From: Chitinispirillales bacterium ANBcel5
GTDB lineage: Bacteria > Fibrobacterota > Chitinivibrionia > Chitinivibrionales > Chitinispirillaceae
Reading direction: 5' to 3'
Length of the DNA stretch: 64,000 bases
Assembly: GCA_029688955.1 (NCBI GenBank)
Contig: JARUKZ010000006.1
Location: forward strand, 62,001-126,000
The first letter of the stretch is position 1, and each line of letters starts with the position of its first letter. The notes beneath the pieces are model-generated. The model ran no database searches, was not told the DNA's origin, and saw only the letters and a list, made by a program, of their open reading frames with translations. The position numbers and the translations under genes are program-made. Below, piece after piece: positions 8,709 through 16,270 of this stretch.

Positions 8709-9476
8709 ATGAAAAAAGTGAATATTATCCTTGCAACTATTGTACTAAGTACAACAACTGCTTTTGCTCAAGATTTTGTTAACATTTTTAGTAGTACCGG
8801 ATACGGTTTTGGGATGGGTGGATACTATCTTGGATCATCAAACACCTTTTTTGAGGACAGAGAAACCCCGCTGGAGACCAACGACCACTTTCTTAATCTC
8901 GGACAGGGATTAAAATTTGAAATAGGAGCCGGGTATATGCTTATGCCCTTTCTTGAAGGTCGAGTATCTTTTGATCTCTCTTTAGGTGTTCCATCCCCCA
9001 CAATAGAAAGTGAACGAACAAACGAGATATTCGAAGACACTACAACTGATTATAGGTTCTCCTCATGGGGTTTGCGGGCAGCTCTTGCTCCTCATTTTGA
9101 AATCCTCGAATTGCTCGATATGTACCTTGGTGTAGGTTTAGCCCTGAACTTCGCCTCTGCAAGCTTCGAACGTACAATAATTGAAACAGATGAGGAGCCA
9201 ATGATTGGTGAAGTTAAATACAACTTTTCCCCTTCCCTTGGATTTATGGGTTTTCTGGGATTTGAAATACCTGTCATGGAATATTTTCTCTATTTTTTCA
9301 GCGAAATAAGATTCGAACAAATAAACCATAAACTGGAAAGCACGGAAGTGGTGAGTGGTGAACCGTTTGAACATCCCATCACCTACACCGAAGATGATGT
9401 TGAACGCAATCCCCCCCCCAATGTTCCTGCCACTAACTGGGGAATTAGAGTTGGTTTGAAATACTGGATTTTTTGA
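8709..9476 (+). CDS. Small outer-membrane beta-barrel protein
   Basis: This 255-residue protein has a clear signal peptide (MKKVNIILATIVLSTTTAFA-QD). It then shows beta-strand patterns ending in GIRVGLKYWIF, with a C-terminal Phe typical of barrels folded by BamA. The ATG at 8709 is preceded by AGGAGG (8699-8704), which overlaps the end of the GH57 gene. This decides the start against an upstream ATG at 8691. A run of nine C at 9411-9419 encodes three prolines near the C-terminus. The family resembles OmpW/porin-type small barrels but cannot be named. Its position after the glycogen genes may be only transcriptional convenience. Confidence 0.75.
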   Translation: MKKVNIILATIVLSTTTAFAQDFVNIFSSTGYGFGMGGYYLGSSNTFFEDRETPLETNDHFLNLGQGLKFEIGAGYMLMPFLEGRVSFDLSLGVPSPTIESERTNEIFEDTTTDYRFSSWGLRAALAPHFEILELLDMYLGVGLALNFASASFERTIIETDEEPMIGEVKYNFSPSLGFMGFLGFEIPVMEYFLYFFSEIRFEQINHKLESTEVVSGEPFEHPITYTEDDVERNPPPNVPATNWGIRVGLKYWIF

Positions 9477-9608
9477 CACTGTTATTTAGAGTGGTATTTT
9501 ACCCACAACTTTATGCTTTAGAAAAGGGCGTTTTTTCCAATCAGAGGGGATGTGAGCTTTATTGCCAGTCCGGTTTTAAGGGACAGACCGCTTCAATTCC
9601 AAATTTCA

Positions 9609-9632
9609 CCAAAAAACCGGTACGGGTACCGC
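9609..9632 (-). terminator. Terminator downstream of tRNA-Thr
   Basis: Read on the minus strand, a short stem CGGTA-CCCG-TACCG (9631 down to 9618) is followed by G and six T. It lies about 55 bases beyond the tRNA 3' end and fits an intrinsic terminator for the tRNA transcript. Confidence 0.6.
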
Positions 9633-9684
9633 ACTTTATTAAATACAGACCACCGCCACACGGTCCTTACACACATCTGCTTAA

Positions 9685-9757
<73 letters not shown>

Positions 9758-9834
9758 ACTGATAAACAAAATAAAATTTGACAATAATTTAAACCACTAC
9801 TACGGTTTTTTTTTTGGAATATGTTGAATTTTTG

Positions 9835-10899
9835 CTATTTTGACAAAGCTCTTTGAGCTAAACGTCTTTCTCTCTGGGCTTCTGAGAGAATGTTGCTAAC
9901 TCTTCTGCTTATTTCATTTGATAATTGCATATCAGATATATGATCACATTGTTTAACAGCTTGAGTATACTGCATAAGAGCGTTATGTGTTTTTGCAAGT
10001 TTTAATCTGCACTGTACTTCATAGTAGTAGTTTCTTCGTGATTCCTGAAGGAGTCTGTTAAGAATCTTTTTATACACGTCTTGTGCTTCAGTGAAACGCT
10101 CCAGAGCATACAAGGCCTCAGCTTTTCCCCACTGGAAATCATGTGCATTAGGAAACTTTTTAAGCATCTGATTTGAGACTTGTAATGCATCGTTATAGCG
10201 TCTTTCGTTCATATAGATATTGATAAGTTCAACAGATGCGTACACTTTTGAATATATGCCCTTTTGACTTACTTTTTGAAGCATGCGAATACCTTCATCC
10301 CTCCTATCCTCAACTCCAGGCATCCACCAAAGTACCCGCATCATTGCACTTCTCCAGTAATGATAGGAACCTATACCATACTGTACATCAATCAAGTTTC
10401 CGTTAGGTTGTTCTATATTCATAAACACTGACACACCTTTCCACCCATAGCGAAAAGCAGTTATCCAGCGCTCTTTTTTAAATTCGTAAGTTCCTTTTAA
10501 TCCATTAGCTCCACCTACGAAAAATTGTGCTATTGGATCATTTGGATTTTTTTCTAAAATTTTTTCACCCTTTTCTATAGCTAAATCACTGTACCTGTAA
10601 AAGTGATCCTCTCTTTGAGAACTTCTGAAATAATCGGTCCACTTATCGATTGCAGCAGCCATGAAAAAATATCCTGCCGGGTGTTGAGGATAAGTATCAA
10701 TAATTATTTGTGCTTTCTGTTCAGCATCTGGATGATTGTTATTAAAAAGGTATTCAATACTTTCCAAGGCCAAAGCATGAATACCAGCAGGCAGAGGTGG
10801 ATCTGAAGCGAACGACCCATCTATTAAAAGTAGGAAAAATGGCAGGAAATATTTAATTATCGTGCGATGCTTTTTTTTCTGAATAGAAACGATATTCAT
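9835..10899 (-). CDS. Exported TPR-repeat protein
   Basis: The 354-residue protein has an N-terminal signal or anchor (about residues 12-31, ending DGSFAS), followed by a helical TPR-like solenoid. Typical repeat cores include TEAQDVYKKILNRL and YNDALQVSNQMLKKFPNAHD. Such repeats bind other proteins. The start overlaps the preceding small lipoprotein gene by 47 bases, so the pair is probably an operon. The ribosome site is weak, which fits translational coupling. The function is unknown. The middle region (ERWITAFRYGWKGVSVFM) is not a canonical repeat and may carry a specific activity. Confidence 0.75.
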   Translation of the reverse strand: MNIVSIQKKKHRTIIKYFLPFFLLLIDGSFASDPPLPAGIHALALESIEYLFNNNHPDAEQKAQIIIDTYPQHPAGYFFMAAAIDKWTDYFRSSQREDHFYRYSDLAIEKGEKILEKNPNDPIAQFFVGGANGLKGTYEFKKERWITAFRYGWKGVSVFMNIEQPNGNLIDVQYGIGSYHYWRSAMMRVLWWMPGVEDRRDEGIRMLQKVSQKGIYSKVYASVELINIYMNERRYNDALQVSNQMLKKFPNAHDFQWGKAEALYALERFTEAQDVYKKILNRLLQESRRNYYYEVQCRLKLAKTHNALMQYTQAVKQCDHISDMQLSNEISRRVSNILSEAQRERRLAQRALSK

Positions 10900-11215
10900 T
10901 TCTAAACCGGTCCCATTTTCCTTGTGAGCTATGATATCTATACCGTCTCACAATTTTTGCATTTACGTTGCGGAGGAAATAAAATTTTACTTCAGCTCTC
11001 CTGGTATACCTTCCTTCATGGGTTTCATAAAACACTATTTCATAGAAAGGTTCATCCAATAACGCCTCTTTCTCTATTCCATCAATTATTGCGGAAAGAT
11101 CATCTTCAAGAATAATATGAAATTTTTCACGAATAATTTCATCACTTTCACCACATGCAAAAAAGAAAAGCATAGTGAGTAAACCAACTATCACACTGAT
11201 GCTTTTTTTATTCAT
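10853..11215 (-). CDS. Small lipoprotein of unknown function
   Basis: The ATG at 11215 is preceded by GGAGGA, and the protein opens with MNKKSISVIVGLLTMLFFFAC, an excellent lipoprotein signal with Cys21 in an FFAC lipobox. The open frame extends upstream to 11269, but without a ribosome site. The mature protein is about 100 residues, charged, with alternating strands (GRYTRRAEVKFYFLRN). I do not recognise the family. Its 3' end overlaps the start of the TPR gene by 47 bases, and the two probably act together at the envelope. Confidence 0.75.
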   Translation of the reverse strand: MNKKSISVIVGLLTMLFFFACGESDEIIREKFHIILEDDLSAIIDGIEKEALLDEPFYEIVFYETHEGRYTRRAEVKFYFLRNVNAKIVRRYRYHSSQGKWDRFRNEYRFYSEKKASHDN

Positions 11216-11340
11216 ATACTTCCTCCAGAGAGTATTTCTGATTTTATAATAAACACTACATACATTCAATTAAAATAGTTTGTACTGATAAAAATAATAT
11301 TTTATAGCTGAAAAAATAATTTTGACTTTATCCTTTAACA

Positions 11341-11378
11341 TACAAAAATAGGTGTTACTATTTAAAGCAACACCTATT
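11341..11378 (-). terminator. Terminator of the outer-membrane protein gene
   Basis: Stem arms AATAGGTGTT (11347-11356) and AACACCTATT (11369-11378) pair over 10 bp with a 12-base loop. On the minus strand the stem is followed by TTTG. It lies 29 bases past the stop codon of the gene ending at 11407. Confidence 0.7.
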
Positions 11379-11406
11379 CTCTTCTCATTTATTATTAGTG
11401 CCTTAA

Positions 11407-12612
11407 TTAAAAACTGTAAGTAGCACTTACCCTATTAAACAGGCTGTATTGTGGTCCACTTATCAGATTGGTAAATGTATAAACGATGTCCTCTGCAGCA
11501 ACGACATCGATACGCAACCTGTTATCGATATTAATACCAAATCCAAGCCCAACTAAATCAGTATCGGATCCATCAGCTTCTATGTTTTCTCTCCAATGCT
11601 TGTTATCTGATGCAGTTTCGGTTCTCCATATCTCCTTTTGCCCACCAACTCTAATCAAAAACCAATCCCATACGATATTTCTTTCTATGCCAAAACTCAC
11701 TCTAGCACCGTAGGACTGTTCATTTTCTTTGCCGTTAAGGTCATAGTATTCATATAGACCCTGTAGTCCGGTCCAGAAAAATCCTCTGTCAATATTTAAA
11801 TTAAGACCTATACCCGCATTAATATCTCTTATCAAAGATCTTCCATCTTCAAGATTTACGATTCTTCCTGTCACCTGTGGTACAAAAGATCCATTCAGAG
11901 CAGGTACCGAAGAAAATAGTCTAAGATCAAACCGACCAAACCAATCCCGGTCTGCTATTTTAACTTCATTACTATCTCTGTCTTTTCCTTTACCCTGAAG
12001 TATGCCACCATTGATAGAAGCTTCGAAATCCATACCGGGACCTAATGGTAGTGTTACTCCAATGGTACCCTTATAAAGTCCTGTATGATGTTCAACTTTA
12101 TTTGCTCTATGTATTTTTTGATGAGCTATGTAACTCCCAATACCAATAGTAGACCCATTAGCAAGTGAATAGGCAAGCATCAGATCTACTTTTCCAACAG
12201 GAGACTCAAGATTAACACTACTATTATGTAGTGCTCTAAACTCAGGGCTGTCCGCATCGATGAAATTTAGCATCTCATCATACCTGTTAAAAACAGTAGA
12301 AAATGAGATCCCGGAATGACTTTCCGGTTCCCTGGATAGTCTTGAAACAATAGCCCCAAAATAAGGTTTTTGAGGATCACGGTTTGTTCTTTCAAGAGCT
12401 TCTGTTCCAGAATTACCGCCCTCTGGTTTATAAACTCCAAAAGAACCCAACATCATATTTGGATATTGATTAACAGTTGCAGGATTTCTAAAAATACTCA
12501 CTTCATCACGGTAGAAAGCATCATGCCTTCCCATGACTATTACCCTTGCATCAGTAGCATAGCTGCTAATAACGCATCCTGCAGCAAGTATTAACGCCAT
12601 TACTCTCCTCAT
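11407..12612 (-). CDS. Putative outer-membrane protein
   Basis: The 401-residue protein opens with a signal peptide (MRRVMALILAAGCVISSYA-TD). It contains SIFRNPATVNQYPNM near residue 40, a pattern seen at the start of FadL/PorV-like barrels. Repeated amphipathic strands follow, and the protein ends in FNRVSATYSF with a terminal Phe, as in outer-membrane barrels. GGAGG lies nine bases before the ATG. A terminator follows it, so it is probably monocistronic. No specific family is assigned. Whether Cys13 in the signal marks a lipoprotein is doubtful, because the context AAGC lies too early in the hydrophobic core. Confidence 0.7.
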   Translation of the reverse strand: MRRVMALILAAGCVISSYATDARVIVMGRHDAFYRDEVSIFRNPATVNQYPNMMLGSFGVYKPEGGNSGTEALERTNRDPQKPYFGAIVSRLSREPESHSGISFSTVFNRYDEMLNFIDADSPEFRALHNSSVNLESPVGKVDLMLAYSLANGSTIGIGSYIAHQKIHRANKVEHHTGLYKGTIGVTLPLGPGMDFEASINGGILQGKGKDRDSNEVKIADRDWFGRFDLRLFSSVPALNGSFVPQVTGRIVNLEDGRSLIRDINAGIGLNLNIDRGFFWTGLQGLYEYYDLNGKENEQSYGARVSFGIERNIVWDWFLIRVGGQKEIWRTETASDNKHWRENIEADGSDTDLVGLGFGINIDNRLRIDVVAAEDIVYTFTNLISGPQYSLFNRVSATYSF

Positions 12613-12935
12613 AAACTGGCCTCCATTAGAAGTTTAAGCAAATTGAATCGTAAGTTATTGCCCTGTATCAGAATGTAATAAAACATCCAGCTCCTTTTTC
12701 TTGTATTATATAATATTGGTGACAATAAATACAAGTATTAATTAATAGATTCTGAAGAATTATACCATTATGATACTTATTTTCGTAGCTTTCCTTTAGT
12801 CAATCTTTCAACCTATGTGTACCAATATAATATTACGCGTAAAGTTGTAGCATTCTAAAATAAAACAGGCTGCATTTTTTTACAATGCAGCCTGTTCTTT
12901 TTCTCTAACATCGCTAAATTCTTATTACAAAACTA
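12613..12935. other. Intergenic region with promoter space and a terminator
   Basis: This 323-base AT-rich gap lies between two minus-strand genes. The distal part (12864-12896) is the terminator listed separately. The rest should hold the promoter of the outer-membrane protein gene, but I see no convincing -35/-10 pair and no open frame with a ribosome site. Confidence 0.5.
12864..12896 (-). terminator. Strong terminator of the envelope-motor operon
   Basis: A perfect 13-bp stem pairs AACAGGCTGCATT (12864-12876) with AATGCAGCCTGTT (12884-12896) across a 7-base loop. On the minus strand the stem is followed by TTATTTTAG. It lies about 40 bases after the stop of the TonB-like gene and ends the TPR-TolQ-TolR operon. 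Confidence 0.85.
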
Positions 12936-14207
12936 TCATTGAGAGAACACAAATGGATACACAACCTCAGTAACATCTCCAGGTTTATCTATTCTATCAA
13001 AGTTCCATCGTCTGATTCTAGCTACGATAGTTTGTTCAAGTTGGGAATCGCCTATGGTAGATTCTTCGATCTGAGCCATCAGCACTTTTCCAAACTCATC
13101 AATAGAGAATTTTACAGTGACTCTACCGCCAAGTCCTGGTTTTTCACGCAAACGTCTGTTGTAAGCGTGACGAAGAGCGGCCATATTCTGCATAACAACA
13201 CGCTGAATACTCGCACGGCTTCTTCCACCAGTAAGTGCTCCACCTCTGTCGAAACCAGGTGATGTAACTTTAAGTTCACCGCGTTTTTTGAGGTCAAGGC
13301 CTCCACCGCCTCCCCCCATCAGGCCACCGATCAGATCATCGATTCCTCCACCGGATCCACCGAATCCAGAACCAACACCCTGTCCGTACCCAATACCTGC
13401 AGCACCTTTTCGTCCAACACCACCATCACCACCAGATTTCAGTCCACCAACACCTGACAATACCGCATCGATGTCAGTAGCAAATCCACCTTCACCGAAA
13501 ACGTCAGCTGATTGAACAGACTTCCCTTTAACCTGACCAGAAACAATTCCAAGAACACCCTCCTGAGTTACCCTGGCACGTGGATCACCTCCCCCACCCG
13601 TCATACCGCCTTTTCCCTGGTTTTTTTCCGGTGTGAGTTTCTTTTCCTCAGTTGGGACTTCCTCTTCTTCTTCCTCTTCTTCTTCCTGCATAGTGGCATC
13701 AATATCATCCACTAACTTAGTAGTTCTTTCTTCAGGAAGTTGTTCGAAGAAGTCGGTTGCAACATCGACGAATTCCATGGTAGTCATCCAGACACCGAGT
13801 GCAATAGCCAGCAGTAAGGCAACCAGCTCCACATTTCTGAGCTTTTTATCTTTTTCTACAATAAAGATATCCGCTCTTTCCTTGAGCCTCTGGGCATATT
13901 CAGCATCCGTAAGTACTCTTCCTGGTTCATCCTCGTCGTCGTCATCATCCGACCTTGCACCAGCAGCAACTGGCGCCTCTTCGCCGCCGAGTTTTACGAG
14001 TTCGACATCAGCACCGATTCCCCCGAATTGAGCTTTAAGCTTTCTGGCCTCATCCTCTCCCGCTTCCTTTCGGATGCAGACCGGCTTTTTAGTGATCGCT
14101 TTGAACACTATATCTGCCGTGGTACCAGACCATCTTGCTATTTCTTCTGCAATTCTGGAAGCACGCTGAGCGTCCTCACACTTTTTGATAAGGATCTTGT
14201 ACTTCAC
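12936..14207 (-). CDS. TonB-like energy transducer with AgmX/PglI-type C-terminus
   Basis: The 423-residue protein starts at a GTG two bases after the upstream TolR stop. Residues 1-75 resemble the L7/L12 C-terminal fold, with a hydrophobic helix followed by EDEARKLKAQFGGIGADVEL. A charged linker comes next, then one membrane helix (about 126-146, LVALLLAIALGVWMTTM). The periplasmic part begins with an acidic run of Glu (about residues 175-183) and a long Gly-rich linker. It ends in a TonB-C/AgmX-like domain: RVVMQNMAALRHAYNRRL, GGRVTVKFSIDEFGKV and RIRRWNF. Such proteins carry proton-motive energy from a TolQ/TolR motor to outer parts of the envelope. This is the last gene of the operon. Confidence 0.82.
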   Translation of the reverse strand: MKYKILIKKCEDAQRASRIAEEIARWSGTTADIVFKAITKKPVCIRKEAGEDEARKLKAQFGGIGADVELVKLGGEEAPVAAGARSDDDDDEDEPGRVLTDAEYAQRLKERADIFIVEKDKKLRNVELVALLLAIALGVWMTTMEFVDVATDFFEQLPEERTTKLVDDIDATMQEEEEEEEEEVPTEEKKLTPEKNQGKGGMTGGGGDPRARVTQEGVLGIVSGQVKGKSVQSADVFGEGGFATDIDAVLSGVGGLKSGGDGGVGRKGAAGIGYGQGVGSGFGGSGGGIDDLIGGLMGGGGGGLDLKKRGELKVTSPGFDRGGALTGGRSRASIQRVVMQNMAALRHAYNRRLREKPGLGGRVTVKFSIDEFGKVLMAQIEESTIGDSQLEQTIVARIRRWNFDRIDKPGDVTEVVYPFVFSQ

Positions 14208-14209
14208 CG

Positions 14210-14710
14210 TTATTCTTCCCTTTCCATAACTGCAAATTTCATATCATTGTAGCCAACGCCGCCACAAGTGTGCATAATCTTGAAAAGCACATCAAATTCG
14301 ACGTTCTTATCAATCTGCACGACTATTGACCCCTGAAAAGCATTAAGAGCTCCAAGACGCACCAAATCCTCTTCAGCAGCACGCAGAGCATTGAGTCGCT
14401 CTTCTAATTGCTCAATTACTGGATCTGATTCCTCCTGCGGAATACGCCTTATGTCATCAACAGGTACAACAGGTTGATTATCAACCAATACCATATCTGG
14501 TGTAACTGCCATCTGGAGATTTACTTCTTCAGGCCTTAGCTTTGATTCTGAATTTGGAAGCACCAGATTATCAGCATTTGTCAAAAGTGCCCCTTCAGCA
14601 GAAAAGTTCTGCAAAAGAAACAAAAGGAGTATAACCAGTACATCCAATAATGAAGTAATATTAAAACTTGCTTCATCCTTGGGCTTATTAAACCTGCCAT
14701 GTTTTCCCAT
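14210..14710 (-). CDS. ExbD/TolR-family protein (second copy)
   Basis: The 166-residue protein has one N-terminal membrane helix (about 19-38). The helix begins ITSLLDVLVILLLF, with the conserved Asp of the ExbD/TolR ion path (D23). A periplasmic domain follows, ending near IVVQIDKNVEFDVLFKIMHT, the usual ExbD strand-helix pattern. It should form a stator with the TolQ-like protein two genes upstream. It lies two bases after the first ExbD-like gene and two before the TonB-like gene. The Asp-bearing helix differs from the first copy, so the two may form a mixed dimer (inference). Confidence 0.88.
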   Translation of the reverse strand: MGKHGRFNKPKDEASFNITSLLDVLVILLLFLLQNFSAEGALLTNADNLVLPNSESKLRPEEVNLQMAVTPDMVLVDNQPVVPVDDIRRIPQEESDPVIEQLEERLNALRAAEEDLVRLGALNAFQGSIVVQIDKNVEFDVLFKIMHTCGGVGYNDMKFAVMEREE

Positions 14711-14712
14711 AT

Positions 14713-15501
14713 TTAACTCCTCAGCTTTGCTATGGATATATTGGGATATTCTGCTGCTCGCGCTGCATCCATAATCTGCACTATTTTGTCGAAAATAACT
14801 TCGTTTTCAGCTGCAATTATTATATCATCAGCGTCTTCAGCATCCGGATATCTCTCCTTAACCTGCATAAGTCTGTTCCTAAGTTCATCATATGCGGAGA
14901 GAGGCCTGGAGACAAACTCAGATGGATCGTTGACTACAATCGTTCTTCTTGGATTGGTAAGTGCCCATACGGTATCTCCTGGGCTTACACTTTCCACAGA
15001 TTGCCCTTCTGAATCGGTTAGCATTTCTCCATATTGAGTATATAATCTGTTAAGAATATTCCTATCCTGATCGGTTGTATAGAGATAGATCTCATTTCTT
15101 TCATGAATAGAAAACGGTCTCCCCGTTTGTGGATGGACAGCCGGATTATCGGGTTCATACTCAATTAGATGTTCAGAATGATCGTCACGATCGATATATT
15201 TGTGGTATTCCCTATAAAAAAGACTTGGCATAAAACCACCCCGAGCACCTAATGTCACCACCGAATCGGTAACAATGGCGGTGAGGAGCAGTTTTGTACT
15301 TCTGTCTTCTGTAGGGCGTTCTGTTTGAGCCTGTTGAGTCTGAGATCCCCTTTGTTCTGGTAATCTGATTTCGATAACCGAAATTCTTGCGAACTCAGAT
15401 GTCACCAGAAGCATAGGGATAAGTACCACCATAAGGTTCATGAATGGTTTCAGATCCATTTCGCTCGGTTTAAAACTTGATTTTCTGATTTTGTTAGCCA
15501 T
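14713..15501 (-). CDS. ExbD/TolR-family protein (first copy, enlarged)
   Basis: The 262-residue protein is almost twice the usual ExbD/TolR length. It has the motif DLKPFMNLMVVLIPMLLV at about 16-33. The ion-path Asp usually found within the helix is here at its start (D16), with Asn at the second position. The extra length is a periplasmic insertion (about 85-185). The end (DADDIIIAAENEVIFDKIVQ) matches the ExbD core. GAGGAATAACTA lies before the ATG. It follows TolQ by 26 bases. The unusual helix suggests either a structural stator subunit or altered ion coupling. Confidence 0.82.
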   Translation of the reverse strand: MANKIRKSSFKPSEMDLKPFMNLMVVLIPMLLVTSEFARISVIEIRLPEQRGSQTQQAQTERPTEDRSTKLLLTAIVTDSVVTLGARGGFMPSLFYREYHKYIDRDDHSEHLIEYEPDNPAVHPQTGRPFSIHERNEIYLYTTDQDRNILNRLYTQYGEMLTDSEGQSVESVSPGDTVWALTNPRRTIVVNDPSEFVSRPLSAYDELRNRLMQVKERYPDAEDADDIIIAAENEVIFDKIVQIMDAARAAEYPNISIAKLRS

Positions 15502-15527
15502 TAGTTATTCCTCACAGAATAAGACTT

Positions 15528-16154
15528 TTATTCTTCAACAAGGTTAATCAGTTTAGAAGTTTTCTCATCCAGTTCCTCGATTACACGATCAGATTTTGTT
15601 GACAGAAGACCATGAACGAGAAGTGTTGGAATAGCACCGATAAGACCAAAGAGTGTTGTAGACATAGCAACAGAAATACCAGTTGCAAGTGCCTGGGCTC
15701 TCTGAGCAGCAGGTACGTTAGCAACAGCGTCAAAAGAAAGCATCAGTCCATAAATCGTTCCCATGAGACCAAGAAGTGTTGCAAGGTTAGCAAGGGTAGG
15801 TAACAGAGGAATATTACGACTGATTTTTGGTGTTTCTGTTAAGAAGACTTCATCAACAGCTTTCTGAACTGCTTTAGTTCCTTTTCCACGATTTTGAAGT
15901 ATAACAGTTACACCTTTTGCAAGGGGGGTTTTCTGAGAGTTTGAGTACTTAATAGCTTTTTCATAATCCCCTGATTTTAAGAACTTAGAGATACCGGCCA
16001 TAAAAGTACCACCGCTACCACCACATTTTAGAAACAGATACCATACTCTTTCGATAACTAAGCCAATACTAGCGGCCATAATCATAAGAATAGCCCACAT
16101 TGCAAAGCTTCCCGGCGATACGAATCCGTCAACGATAAATTTGAACAACTGCAT
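15528..16154 (-). CDS. MotA/TolQ/ExbB proton-channel protein
   Basis: The 208-residue protein has the TolQ/ExbB layout. One membrane helix lies near the N-terminus (about 15-38), followed by a cytoplasmic segment (SKFLKSGDYEKAIKYSNSQ). Two long helices come next: TLANLATLLGLMGTIYGLML near 120-140 and SVAMSTTLFGLIGAIPTLLV near 165-185. The GLMGT and TxxGL motifs are typical. It should form the pentameric channel that drives the two ExbD/TolR proteins encoded next. AAAGGAG lies before the ATG. It is the second gene of the operon, after the large TPR gene. Confidence 0.93.
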   Translation of the reverse strand: MQLFKFIVDGFVSPGSFAMWAILMIMAASIGLVIERVWYLFLKCGGSGGTFMAGISKFLKSGDYEKAIKYSNSQKTPLAKGVTVILQNRGKGTKAVQKAVDEVFLTETPKISRNIPLLPTLANLATLLGLMGTIYGLMLSFDAVANVPAAQRAQALATGISVAMSTTLFGLIGAIPTLLVHGLLSTKSDRVIEELDEKTSKLINLVEE

Positions 16155-16270
16155 TTGGAACTCCTTTCATACAAATCAAACGTGCGGTTATGGAAAAATG
16201 TTACATATTTCTTTCAATATTACAAAATAATAATTTAAACAGTATAAGCTCCTTTCTTTTTGGCGCCTTC

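Noticed and set aside
13288-13515. Pro/Pro-rich plus-strand frame
   Set aside because: It is the mirror of the Gly-rich linker of the TonB-like gene; composition explains it.
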